From positions 1 through 64,000 of the forward strand of contig NZ_PYIX02000017.1 of assembly GCF_003024515.2 (NCBI RefSeq): a stretch of DNA of 64,000 nucleotides, written 5' to 3'. Position numbers and translations under genes: made by a program. Origin of the DNA: Acinetobacter sichuanensis (GTDB lineage Bacteria; Pseudomonadota; Gammaproteobacteria; Pseudomonadales; Moraxellaceae). Below, one piece after another: positions 1 to 8,361 of the stretch. Under the pieces are notes generated by a model. It worked only from the letters and a program-made list of their open reading frames with translations. It made no database searches and was not told the DNA's origin. How positions within the stretch are numbered: the stretch's first letter is position 1; each line of letters begins with the position of its first letter.

Positions 1-69
1 AGCAGGACCTGCGCCTACGATCACGACATCAAACTCCATCGATTCACGTTGAATATTGTTCAGTATCAT
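1..69 (-). CDS. Electron transfer flavoprotein-ubiquinone oxidoreductase, N-terminal fragment
   Basis: Only the first 23 codons are inside the window; the gene continues to the left. The translation reaches a FAD-binding dinucleotide motif, VVIVGAGPA, right after a short leader that includes MEFD. That opening is characteristic of ETF-QO, the inner-membrane flavoprotein that passes electrons from acyl-CoA dehydrogenases via ETF to ubiquinone. The start is at 69; an internal ATG at 39 is an alternative. Its position next to an acyl-CoA dehydrogenase gene fits that role. Another FAD-dependent oxidoreductase cannot be excluded from 23 residues. Confidence 0.6.
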   Translation of the reverse strand, partial: MILNNIQRESMEFDVVIVGAGPA

Positions 70-190
70 ATGATTTTTTAAGCTCTATTCTATTCTCAAT
101 CCGTAGAGAGCGAAAAGAGAATCACAAATAATAGAAAGCTTAGGGCTAGATCCTAAGCTAGAGATATATGGGGGATTCAGATCACACTAT

Positions 191-1345
191 TTATTGAGTT
201 TTGGCACGAACCATATTGCGTGCAATGATGATTTGCTGAATTTGGGTTGTGCCTTCATATAGACGGAATAAACGTACATCACGATAGAAACGTTCAATGG
301 CATATTCACTGATATAACCTGCACCACCATGAATTTGCACACCACGATCAGCCACACGTCCACACATTTCGGTCGCAAACATTTTGGCACAAGAGGCTTC
401 AGTGCTGACATTTTGACCTGCATCACGCAGTCGGGCAGCATCGAGTACCATACAACGAGCTGCATAAATTTCAGCTTTTGAATCTGCAAGCATGGCTTGA
501 ATGAGTTGAAAGTCAGCAATTGGTTGACCAAATTGTTTACGTTCGATGGCATATTGCAGTGAATCATCCAGCATGCGCGTCGCAGCACCTACGCTTAAAG
601 CAGCAATATGAATACGACCTTTATCCAATACTTTCATTGCTGTTTTAAAGCCAACACCTTCTACACCACCAATCAACGCCGATGCGGGAATACGGCAATT
701 TTCAAAAATGACATCACAAGTATGTGCACCTTTTTGCCCCATTTTTTTATCACGTTTACCTAAGGAAATTCCTGCGGTCTGACTGTCTACAATAAATGCA
801 GAAATCCCCGCAGACCCCTTAATTTCGGTATTGGTTCGCGCCATGACCGTGAAGACACCTGCATGTGGTGCGTTGGTAATAAAGCGTTTGGTTCCATTTA
901 AAATATATTCATCACCGTCTTTAACCGCAGTAGTTTTTAGTGATGCTGCATCTGAGCCTGAGTCAGGTTCGGTTAGACAGAACGATCCAATTATTTCACC
1001 GCTGGCTAAGCGCGGCAGGAAAAATTGTTTTTGTTCTTCGGTGCCATCAATGATCAAACCTGAAGCACCAATACCATTATTGGTACCAATTAATGAACGA
1101 AAAGCTGGAGATGTGCGTCCAAGCTCAAATGCCACATAGACTTCTTCTTCCATGGTTAATCCCAAACCTTCATAAGCTTCAGGGATGGTTAAGCCAAACA
1201 GTCCAAGTTCACGCATTTGTTGAATGACTTGCTGAGGAATTTCATCTGTTTCAGCAACGATTTCTTCATGCGGGATTAAAACACCTTCTACAAACTGTCG
1301 AATCATATCGACCAGTTGGTCTAAAGTTTCTTGATCACGAATCAT
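191..1345 (-). CDS. Acyl-CoA dehydrogenase
   Basis: FAD-dependent alpha,beta-dehydrogenation of an acyl-CoA, first step of the beta-oxidation cycle encoded around it. About 384 aa, the normal family length. Seen: the LTEPDSGSDAASL flavin/substrate loop, a central domain with RFITNAPHAG, and near the C-terminus the RLYEGTTQIQ segment typical of this family. I start it at 1345 (MIRDQETL), because a GGAG ribosome-binding site lies a few bases upstream; an ATG at 1375 in the same frame adds ten unlikely residues. It is transcribed divergently from the enoyl-CoA hydratase operon, so the two should share the control region 1346-1599. The chain length or dicarboxylate preference of the substrate cannot be read from sequence alone. 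Confidence 0.9.
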   Translation of the reverse strand: MIRDQETLDQLVDMIRQFVEGVLIPHEEIVAETDEIPQQVIQQMRELGLFGLTIPEAYEGLGLTMEEEVYVAFELGRTSPAFRSLIGTNNGIGASGLIIDGTEEQKQFFLPRLASGEIIGSFCLTEPDSGSDAASLKTTAVKDGDEYILNGTKRFITNAPHAGVFTVMARTNTEIKGSAGISAFIVDSQTAGISLGKRDKKMGQKGAHTCDVIFENCRIPASALIGGVEGVGFKTAMKVLDKGRIHIAALSVGAATRMLDDSLQYAIERKQFGQPIADFQLIQAMLADSKAEIYAARCMVLDAARLRDAGQNVSTEASCAKMFATEMCGRVADRGVQIHGGAGYISEYAIERFYRDVRLFRLYEGTTQIQQIIIARNMVRAKTQ

Positions 1346-1440
1346 ATCCAAACTCCATTTTTTAAATTTCATCATAAAATCATATAAATTTACGCATAGA
1401 TTAATTTAAACAATAAAATTAATCAATATTTTAAAATAAA

Positions 1441-1455
1441 ATACCGCAGTGCAAT
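1441..1455. promoter_or_regulatory. Putative IclR-type operator half of the divergent region
   Basis: The segment ATACCGCAGTGCAAT resembles ATACCGCTATGCAGAAT at 1574 and the palindrome at 6584 in front of the IclR regulator gene. IclR-family proteins often bind such imperfect C/G-centred palindromes. The surrounding 1376-1599 stretch is very AT-rich and contains an inverted repeat AATATTTTTAATTAAAAATATT just after this site. Assignment is by similarity among three sites only. Confidence 0.4.
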
Positions 1456-1573
1456 ATTTTTAATTAAAAATATTGCTATATTTTCTTTTAATGGTCATTA
1501 ATTTTGCTAATAAATTAATTTTCTGTATAAAAATATTTGTTATTTTAATTTTATTGTGTATATTTTTAAATAA

Positions 1574-1590
1574 ATACCGCTATGCAGAAT
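1574..1590. promoter_or_regulatory. Putative IclR-type operator before the hydratase operon
   Basis: ATACCGCTATGCAGAAT lies ten bases before the enoyl-CoA hydratase start and shares its CGCTATGC core with the perfect palindrome at 6584-6598. A site this close to the start codon suggests repression or promoter-proximal activation by the IclR protein encoded at 6624. Confidence 0.45.
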
Positions 1591-1599
1591 TAGTTAATC

Positions 1600-2376
1600 A
1601 TGAATAGTTATAAAGTATTAAAAATAGCACTTCACAATGATGTTGCAGTTATAGAGCTTAATCGCCCTGAAGCACGTAATGCGCTCAATCTTGAATTACG
1701 TCAGGAACTGTCAGCCATTTTTCAATCCTTATCTACAAACGCAGCAGTACGTGCGATTGTAATCACAGGGGGTGACAAGGTGTTTGCAGCAGGTGCAGAC
1801 ATTAAGGACTTTACTACAGCAAGCACTGTGCAAATGTATTTACGCCATACCGAACACTATTGGCAAAGCATCATAGATTGTCCTAAACCGATTATTGCCG
1901 CAGTCAATGGTTATGCTTTGGGCGGTGGTTGTGAGTTGGCAATGCATGCTGACATTATTGTGGCTGGGCGCTCAGCTCAGTTTGGTCAGCCTGAAGTAAA
2001 ACTGGGCTTAATGCCCGGCGCAGGGGGCACACAGCGCTTGCTTCGTGCCATTGGGAAATTTAAAACCATGCAACTTGTACTAACAGGTCAATTATTTTCG
2101 GCTGAAGCTGCTGAACGTATGGGCTTGGTTTCTGAAGTGGTGGAAGATGACCAAACCATCCAACATGCCATTGCCATGGCGGAACGCATTGCTGCATTTT
2201 CTCCAATCGCGGTACAGCAAATTAAAGAAGTGACTCAACTCGGACAGGATTTACCTTTGCAAGGTGCTTTAGCACTGGAGCGTAAAGCCTTTCAAATTCT
2301 TTTCGATACACAGGATCAAAAAGAAGGGGTGAATGCCTTTTTTGAAAAACGTACAGCTCAATATCGTGGAGAATAA
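1600..2376 (+). CDS. Enoyl-CoA hydratase/isomerase (crotonase family)
   Basis: Hydrates 2-enoyl-CoA to 3-hydroxyacyl-CoA in a beta-oxidation-like route. 258 aa, full crotonase length. Visible motifs: AAGADIKDF, which forms half of the oxyanion hole, and GYALGGGCELAMHADI, which carries the second half, followed by GLMPGAGGTQRL with a catalytic-region Gly/Ala-rich turn. It resembles PaaF/DcaE-type hydratases of aromatic or dicarboxylate catabolism. First gene of a tight operon: three bases separate it from the next gene, and the thiolase and CoA transferase follow with 10-11 bp gaps. No paaA-E or ring-cleavage genes are present, which argues against phenylacetate as the direct substrate. Confidence 0.9.
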   Translation: MNSYKVLKIALHNDVAVIELNRPEARNALNLELRQELSAIFQSLSTNAAVRAIVITGGDKVFAAGADIKDFTTASTVQMYLRHTEHYWQSIIDCPKPIIAAVNGYALGGGCELAMHADIIVAGRSAQFGQPEVKLGLMPGAGGTQRLLRAIGKFKTMQLVLTGQLFSAEAAERMGLVSEVVEDDQTIQHAIAMAERIAAFSPIAVQQIKEVTQLGQDLPLQGALALERKAFQILFDTQDQKEGVNAFFEKRTAQYRGE

Positions 2377-2379
2377 AGC

Positions 2380-3897
2380 ATGACCATTCAAACTATGGCA
2401 CTGATTGGTACAGGTGTAATGGGCATGGGTATTGCCCAAATCGCAGCGCAGGCTGGATTGGAAGTCCGTTTGTTTGATGTACAAGCAGGTGCAGCCGAAC
2501 GCGGATTAAATCAATTAAAGCAGACGCTGGAAAAATTACAGCTCAAAGGCAAAATTACTGTACAACAACTTAATGAAACTTTAGCCCGTTTAAAAGTGAT
2601 TGAACACATTGAAGCGGTGGCAGGAGTTGATTTAGTTGTCGAAGCGATTATTGAAAATATTGAAATTAAACAGAAACTTTTTTTACAACTAGAAAATATC
2701 GTTTCTGAACAGACCATTCTGGCAACTAATACTTCGTCTTTGTCTGTGACTGCGATTGCCGCAGCATTAAACATACCTTCACGGCTTGCAGGCTTTCATT
2801 TTTTCAACCCTGTTCCCTTAATGAAAATTGTAGAAGTGATCGCAGGCTTGGCAACGGAGGAGGTAGTCGTTGTTGATTTACTAGAACTGTCGCAACGTAT
2901 GGGGCACTTGGGTGTTCGTACCAAAGACACACCTGGGTTTATTGTTAATCATGCTGGGCGTGCATATGGCACAGAAGCATTAAAAGCATTAGGTGAGGGT
3001 GTTGCCTCCGTTTCTGAGATTGATCGTATCTTGCGTGAAGGCGCAGGCTTTCGCATGGGACCATTTGAATTATTTGATCTCACAGCGCTTGATGTGTCTC
3101 ACCCTGTTATGGAATCTATTTTTAATCAATATTATCAGGAAGATCGTTACCGTCCACATGCCTTAACTCGTCAAATGCTCGCAGCAAAAAAGGTAGGTCG
3201 TAAAGTTGGAGAAGGTTTTTACCGTTATGTTGAGGGAAAAAAAATCAACGAAGCGGCTGCACAACTTGTACCTGACGTAACTCAGTTTAATGCGGTCTGG
3301 ATTTATGCCGATTTGAAACATGATGATTTGATTTTACGTCAATATTTACGTGAAAAAAATATCACGCTTGATGTTGCTGAACAACCTGCTGCGGACAGTT
3401 TGATTATCTTGGCAACTTATGGTGAAGACACGACGACTGCCGCATTGCGATTGGGTGTAGATGCAACACGTGCTGTCAGTATTGATTTATTAACAGACTT
3501 TGCTAAGCACCGTACTCTAATGCCTTCAATTGTTACACAAAAAGAATATGTAGATCAGGCACATGCTCTATTTGCACAAGATCAGCATGGTGTTTCAGTT
3601 ATTGAGGAAAGTATGGGTTTTATTGCACAACGTGTACTTGCCATGGTGATTAATTTGGCGTGTGACATTGCACAACAACAAATTGCTTCTGCAACCGATA
3701 TTGATCAGGCAGTACGGCTAGGACTGGGCTACCCATATGGACCCATCTCATGGGGTGATCAACTCGGTTCACAGCGTATTTTATTGATCTTAGAACGTAT
3801 TTTACACAATACAGGAGATCAGCGTTATCGCCCAAGCCCATGGCTACAACGTCGAGCACGTTTAAATTTATCTTTACTACATAGCACAACAATTTAA
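2380..3897 (+). CDS. 3-hydroxyacyl-CoA dehydrogenase, PaaH/DcaH type
   Basis: NAD-dependent oxidation of 3-hydroxyacyl-CoA to 3-oxoacyl-CoA. 505 aa, long for the family, as in PaaH-type enzymes that carry two copies of the C-terminal 3HCDH domain. Seen: N-terminal Rossmann motif GTGVMGMG (residues 11-18), the FHFFNPVPLMKIVEVI block carrying the catalytic His, GFIVNHAGR at the domain junction, and a second C-terminal domain ending in GLGYPYGPISWGD. Lies between hydratase and thiolase in the same operon. In PaaH the substrate is 3-hydroxyadipyl-CoA; the same chemistry would serve adipate degradation. Confidence 0.9.
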   Translation: MTIQTMALIGTGVMGMGIAQIAAQAGLEVRLFDVQAGAAERGLNQLKQTLEKLQLKGKITVQQLNETLARLKVIEHIEAVAGVDLVVEAIIENIEIKQKLFLQLENIVSEQTILATNTSSLSVTAIAAALNIPSRLAGFHFFNPVPLMKIVEVIAGLATEEVVVVDLLELSQRMGHLGVRTKDTPGFIVNHAGRAYGTEALKALGEGVASVSEIDRILREGAGFRMGPFELFDLTALDVSHPVMESIFNQYYQEDRYRPHALTRQMLAAKKVGRKVGEGFYRYVEGKKINEAAAQLVPDVTQFNAVWIYADLKHDDLILRQYLREKNITLDVAEQPAADSLIILATYGEDTTTAALRLGVDATRAVSIDLLTDFAKHRTLMPSIVTQKEYVDQAHALFAQDQHGVSVIEESMGFIAQRVLAMVINLACDIAQQQIASATDIDQAVRLGLGYPYGPISWGDQLGSQRILLILERILHNTGDQRYRPSPWLQRRARLNLSLLHSTTI

Positions 3898-3907
3898 GGA
3901 AAAGTGT

Positions 3908-5110
3908 ATGTTAAATGCCTATATTTACGATGGTGTACGCAGCCCATTTGGTCGTCATGGTGGCAGTCTTGCAACGGTTCGCCCCGATGATTTGGCAGCA
4001 CAGGTGATTCGTGCACTGCTCAATAAGCATCAATTGCAAGCCGATATTTTTGATGATGTCATTTTGGGAAATACCAATCAGGCAGGTGAAGACAGTCGTA
4101 ATATTGCACGGCATACCACACTATTAGCAGGTTTGGATGTTCATACTCCTGCACAAACGGTGAATCGTTTATGTGCTTCGGGTTTAGCGGCAGTGATTGA
4201 TGCGGCACGGGCGGTCAGTTGTGGTGAAGGAGAGATTTATCTTGCAGGTGGTGTGGAGTCAATGTCACGGGCACCCTTTGTCATGGCAAAATCGGAACAG
4301 GCTTTTAGCCGTGATTTTAAAATGTTTGATTCAACGATAGGGGCACGCTTTCCAAACCCTAAAATTGAACAACAATTTGGCAATGACACGATGCCACAAA
4401 CGGGCGATAACGTAGCCGTTGCCTATGGGATCACTCGAGAACAAGCTGATTTATTTGCAGTTGCATCACAAGCGAAATATGAAAATGCTCGTCAGGCAGG
4501 ATTTTTTAAGGATGAAATCGTTGCAGTAGAGGTATCACAGGGAAGAAAATTACCCGCGAAATTACTTCAAGAAGATGAACATCCTCGTCCTACAACAGAT
4601 CTAGCAGTTTTGCAAAAATTACGCCCTGTATTTGCCGAAGGTGTTGTGACTGCGGGGAATGCTTCAGGTGTAAATGATGGTGCGGCAGCATTGATTATAG
4701 GTTCTGCACAAGCAGAACAAACATTGGGCTTTAAACCAATGGCAAAAATTTTATCTTCAGGTGCTGTGGGAATTGAACCACGTATCATGGGTGCAGGACC
4801 TGTGGCAGCGATTGAATTGGCATTGAAACGTGCAAATCTGACTCTGGCAGATATGGATATCATTGAAATCAATGAAGCTTTTGCATCACAGGTATTATCA
4901 TGTTTAAAAGGATTAAAACTTAAACTGGATGATCCACGTGTCAATCCAAATGGTGGTGCAATCGCAGTGGGTCATCCATTGGGTGCATCAGGCGCACGTT
5001 TAGCCCTAGGTACAGCACGGGAGTTACAGCGCCGTGGTCAGAAATATGCAGTGATCAGTCTATGTATTGGTGTGGGGCAAGGTTTGGCAATGGTCATTGA
5101 ACGCGTTTAA
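3908..5110 (+). CDS. 3-oxoadipyl-CoA-type thiolase (acetyl-CoA acyltransferase)
   Basis: Thiolytic cleavage of a 3-oxoacyl-CoA to acetyl-CoA and a shortened acyl-CoA; for 3-oxoadipyl-CoA the products are acetyl-CoA and succinyl-CoA. 400 aa. Catalytic residues are all in place: nucleophilic Cys89 in NRLCASG, His356 in GHPLGASG and Cys386 in SLCIGVGQG. The N-terminus (YIYDGVRSPFGRHGGSL) is typical of the PaaJ/PcaF/DcaF subgroup. It follows the dehydrogenase by 10 bp and precedes the CoA transferase by 11 bp. Of the cluster, this gene argues most for a C6 dicarboxylate-type intermediate. Confidence 0.9.
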   Translation: MLNAYIYDGVRSPFGRHGGSLATVRPDDLAAQVIRALLNKHQLQADIFDDVILGNTNQAGEDSRNIARHTTLLAGLDVHTPAQTVNRLCASGLAAVIDAARAVSCGEGEIYLAGGVESMSRAPFVMAKSEQAFSRDFKMFDSTIGARFPNPKIEQQFGNDTMPQTGDNVAVAYGITREQADLFAVASQAKYENARQAGFFKDEIVAVEVSQGRKLPAKLLQEDEHPRPTTDLAVLQKLRPVFAEGVVTAGNASGVNDGAAALIIGSAQAEQTLGFKPMAKILSSGAVGIEPRIMGAGPVAAIELALKRANLTLADMDIIEINEAFASQVLSCLKGLKLKLDDPRVNPNGGAIAVGHPLGASGARLALGTARELQRRGQKYAVISLCIGVGQGLAMVIERV

Positions 5111-5121
5111 AGGAAATAGTC

Positions 5122-6339
5122 ATGGGTGCGTTGAAAGGTATTCGCGTTTTGGATCTCAGCCGTGTATTAGCAGGTCCTTGGTGTAGTCAAAATTTAGCAG
5201 ATTTAGGCGCTGAAGTTATCAAAGTGGAACGTCCAAAAACAGGAGATGATACTCGTTTATGGGGACCTCCTTGGATGAAAAATAATTTAGGAGAAGATAC
5301 ACATGAAGCAGCTTATTACCAATCAACTAACCGTAATAAGCTCTCCATTGCCATTGATATTTCAACAATAGAAGGTCAAGAAATTATTCGTACTTTGGTT
5401 GTTGATTCAGATGTAATCATTGAAAATTATAAAACAGGCTCATTGAAAAAATATGGTTTAGATTATGAGTCTTTAAAAATAATTAATCCTAAGTTAGTTT
5501 ATTGTTCTATAACTGGTTTTGGTCAAACAGGCCCTCGTGCCACTGAACCTGGATATGATTTTGTCATTCAGGGTATGGGAGGGCTCATGTCCGTAACAGG
5601 TGAAAAAGATGATTTACCAGGGGGTGGACCACAAAAAGTAGGAGTAGCATTTTCTGATTTGACTACAGGTTTATATTCTACAATTGCGATTCAAGCAGCT
5701 TTATTAAATAGAGTGAAAACAGGATTGGGGCAATGTATTAATATGGCATTATTAGATGTACAGGTTGCTACCCTTGCCAATCAAGGAATGAATTATTTAG
5801 CATCAGGTGAAATCCCTAAACGATATGGTAATGCACATGCTAATATTGTTCCTTATCAAGTATTTAAGGCTATAGATCAAGATTTTATCATCGCCTGTGG
5901 TAATGATAAGCAATTTATTGCTTTAAGTCATGCGATAGGTTTACCTGAATTACCTGATGATCCACGTTTTAGAACGAATACCTTGCGTATCAAATATCGT
6001 AGTGAAATTGGTGCTCTATTATCAAAGCATTTTTTAAGTGATACAGCTCAGCATTGGGTAAATTTAATTCATGCTGTCAAGGTTCCAGTGGGTTTAATTA
6101 ATAATTTAGAACAAGCTTTGAAAGAACCCCAAGTTTTAGCACGTAATATGCTCATTGAAATGAAACATCCATTAAAGGAAAAACTTAAAGTTATTGGATC
6201 ACCTATTAAAATGTCACGTACTCCTATCGAGTATAGAAAACATCCTCCTTTATTAGGTGAGCATACTGATGAAATTTTAAGTCAAATTTTAGATCAGGAA
6301 TATCTCATGAAATTACGTAAACGGGGTGTTATTGGATGA
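5122..6339 (+). CDS. CaiB/BaiF (class III) CoA transferase
   Basis: Moves CoA between acyl-CoA donors and free carboxylic acids; here probably activates the substrate acid using succinyl-CoA or a similar donor. 405 aa, normal length. Seen: N-terminal GIRVLDLSRVLAGPWC and ADLGAEVIKVE typical of the fold, and a likely catalytic Asp179 in VAFSDLTTG. Last gene of the operon. The base composition is visibly more AT-rich than in the three genes before it, as in the downstream IclR gene, so this part may have joined the cluster separately. In Acinetobacter dicarboxylate clusters the known CoA transferase is a two-subunit enzyme, so a CaiB-type enzyme here is a variation. A glutarate or related acid is also possible. 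Confidence 0.85.
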   Translation: MGALKGIRVLDLSRVLAGPWCSQNLADLGAEVIKVERPKTGDDTRLWGPPWMKNNLGEDTHEAAYYQSTNRNKLSIAIDISTIEGQEIIRTLVVDSDVIIENYKTGSLKKYGLDYESLKIINPKLVYCSITGFGQTGPRATEPGYDFVIQGMGGLMSVTGEKDDLPGGGPQKVGVAFSDLTTGLYSTIAIQAALLNRVKTGLGQCINMALLDVQVATLANQGMNYLASGEIPKRYGNAHANIVPYQVFKAIDQDFIIACGNDKQFIALSHAIGLPELPDDPRFRTNTLRIKYRSEIGALLSKHFLSDTAQHWVNLIHAVKVPVGLINNLEQALKEPQVLARNMLIEMKHPLKEKLKVIGSPIKMSRTPIEYRKHPPLLGEHTDEILSQILDQEYLMKLRKRGVIG

Positions 6340-6583
6340 CTTGATATGTTTATTAGTTTATTAAGCTGATATTTTAATTAGCATCCTATTTTAAGTGCAT
6401 GGTATCTATAGATTTTGTTGTAGATACCTCAATATTATTTTCAACCAAATCCATCAAATCATCAATAGAATGTGTGGGCGATTGGTACATATACAACTAA
6501 ATGTTCAGTTACTTTTATAAACCAAAAAAATAGAAAATATAGCAAGTTGCTTTTTGCTATTAATCTAAATTTTGTATTATAAT
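6340..6583. other. Intergenic region before the IclR gene
   Basis: No convincing gene. The minus strand holds a short open stretch ending near 6393 without a recognisable domain. The AT-rich 6500-6583 part probably carries the promoter of the IclR gene. Confidence 0.4.
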
Positions 6584-6598
6584 TTTCGCTATGCGAAA
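6584..6598. promoter_or_regulatory. IclR autoregulatory operator (perfect palindrome)
   Basis: TTTCGCTATGCGAAA is a perfect inverted repeat (TTTCGC / GCGAAA around TAT) 25 bp before the IclR start codon. Its core recurs at 1574-1590. IclR-family regulators commonly repress their own gene from such a site, so autoregulation is the natural reading. Confidence 0.55.
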
Positions 6599-6623
6599 CA
6601 AATGATGGAAAATTGGAAGTTAA

Positions 6624-7472
6624 ATGACTAATAAAAAAACAGACTCAAGCCCAGTAGATAAGTTTGAAACCTCTTTAAGGCATGAGCTTTTGCATCCTAT
6701 TGAAGACATGCAAGATGAAAATGACCGTCAATACGTGACTGCCTTAGCCCGCGGCTTAGAGCTTTTACGCTGTTTTTCATCAAAACATCAACATTTAGGT
6801 AATCAGGAATTGTCACAAATGACAGGTTTGCCTAAGCCAACAATTACAAGACTAACACATACATTGTCTCGATTAGGTTATTTAAAACAGGTATCTAATT
6901 CGAGTAAATTTCAGTTGTCTGTAGGAGTGTTAGCATTTGGTTATTCTATGTTATCAAACCTATCTATACGTTCTATAGCACATTCATATATGAGTGATCT
7001 AGCTGATTATGCAGGTGCTGCTGTGGCTATGGCAACACGTGATCGTTTGAATATGATTTATTTGGATGTTGTTCAAGGTAAAGGCAATGCGACAATGCGT
7101 CGCCAAGTAGGTACTTATTTACCTATACATCAAAGTTCAATGGGACGTGCTTGTTTAGCTATTTTACCTGAAGATGAGCGAGAGTTCTTATTAAATGCGA
7201 TTAGGACTAAATATAAAGATGACTGGATTAAAATTAATCGTGACTTAGATAAAGCTTTTAAAGATTATCAAGATTATGGTTATTGTTTTTCAATTGGAGA
7301 ATGGCAAAAGGATGTTAATGCTGTTGCAGTACCTTATTATAATGAACAGCATGGATTACTCGTTTTTAACTGTGGTGGTCCAAGCTTTATTTTAAATAGG
7401 GAAAAATTAGAAGATGATATTGCACCACGCCTCTTACATATGGTGAATAATATTCATAGTGAGCTTGGATAG
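6624..7472 (+). CDS. IclR-family transcriptional regulator
   Basis: 282-aa regulator with an N-terminal winged helix-turn-helix (about residues 40-105: ALARGLELLRCF, LGNQELSQMTGLPKPTITRLTHTL) followed by the effector-binding IclR C-terminal domain (AVAMATRDRLNMIYLDVVQG and onward). The N-terminal 35 residues are an extra extension. It lies downstream of the CoA transferase in the same direction and has its own palindromic operator. Related members (PcaU, PobR, DcaR-like) activate or repress aromatic and dicarboxylate operons in response to a pathway acid, so it most likely controls 191-6339. Confidence 0.88.
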   Translation: MTNKKTDSSPVDKFETSLRHELLHPIEDMQDENDRQYVTALARGLELLRCFSSKHQHLGNQELSQMTGLPKPTITRLTHTLSRLGYLKQVSNSSKFQLSVGVLAFGYSMLSNLSIRSIAHSYMSDLADYAGAAVAMATRDRLNMIYLDVVQGKGNATMRRQVGTYLPIHQSSMGRACLAILPEDEREFLLNAIRTKYKDDWIKINRDLDKAFKDYQDYGYCFSIGEWQKDVNAVAVPYYNEQHGLLVFNCGGPSFILNREKLEDDIAPRLLHMVNNIHSELG

Positions 7473-7648
7473 TTCTAGATTTTTTATATAAAGCACAAGT
7501 ATTTTTCATCATATTGGCTTTTTTGAAGCAAAAATATTTGAAAAATACTTGTTTCATCTTCATCATGTAAATATTGACTATTTTTAAATAAATTTCTCTG
7601 ACTTTATGTAAATAATGATCTCTTTATTTTTAGTTTTTCCATTTGATT

Positions 7649-7780
7649 ATGGCACTTACTTGTGGGTTATGTGCTGGCTCTAATTATTATAATCAACCTT
7701 TAATTTACACAATGGCGAAGACTTTAGGCACGACTGTAGAACAATCAGCAATAACGATTGTGATCAGTCAATTAAAACAT
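7649..7780 (+). pseudogene. MFS transporter N-terminal remnant
   Basis: About 43 codons read MALTCGLCAGSNYYNQPL and continue to a VISQL segment, which matches the first transmembrane helix and following loop of drug-efflux MFS proteins (a conserved NIYYNQPL-type motif). The similarity stops there and the frame ends at 7810. The rest of the gene is missing, so this is a deletion remnant. Confidence 0.5.
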
Positions 7781-7957
7781 AATTTAATGGTTAATCTATT
7801 GGTTATTTAAGAACATCTATTTTAATTAAAATAAATATAAAACAAATACTTATAATTTTATGTGATGCGTATTGTACGCATCATACTATATCTGTAAATT
7901 TCGCTATAATAAAAATTTCATGCATAGTTAGTCACTTCATGAAAGTTTATGTAATGG

Positions 7958-8125
7958 GCGAATAGAATTAGATATTGAAATATAATTTAAATCTGCATCA
8001 GCAGTCAGATGAATTTTAGAACTATTTCCACCAAAAAATTTATAAATATCCTGACCTTTTATTTCAGAAGAATGTTGATGTGCCTGAACATGGCTACCAT
8101 CAATAAAAACTCATTCCATATGATC
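7958..8125 (-). mobile_element. IS5/IS4-type transposase remnant
   Basis: The minus strand encodes VFIDGSHVQAHQHSSE followed by GGNSSKIHLTADAD, the region around the first catalytic Asp of IS5-group DDE transposases (typical wording: D-S-x-x-V-x-A-H-Q-H, then G-G-x-x-x-K-I-H). One in-frame TGA sits just before VFIDG, where a Trp codon is expected. Neither end of the element is recognisable. The flanking 7811-7957 and 8126-8330 stretches are AT-rich and show nothing else. Confidence 0.65.
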
Positions 8126-8331
8126 AATATTGATACTTACAATTAAATACAGTTTAATAATGAAAAAAAATTTTATTGCCAAAAAGCGTCTATGAATTAG
8201 AATACTTTATTTAAGGTATTGAATATAAAAAATAATTTAATTTTATTAATAAAGATGTAGCTATTTTTTAATAAGATTGCATTATTTAGTAATAAAAAAT
8301 AATTGACTAAAAACCAAACAGGAATTATGTT

Positions 8332-8350
8332 GATAACAATTATCATTACC
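8332..8350. promoter_or_regulatory. Fur box
   Basis: GATAACAATTATCATTACC closely follows the Fur consensus (GATAATGATAATCATTATC), 12 bp before the TonB receptor start codon. It implies iron-repressed transcription of that receptor. Confidence 0.75.
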
Positions 8351-8361
8351 ATTTATAATTT

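Noticed and set aside
187..588. Alternative frame overlapping the acyl-CoA dehydrogenase gene
   Set aside because: Lies inside a well-supported gene and has composition of a shadow frame (Val/Met/Cys-rich, no domain).
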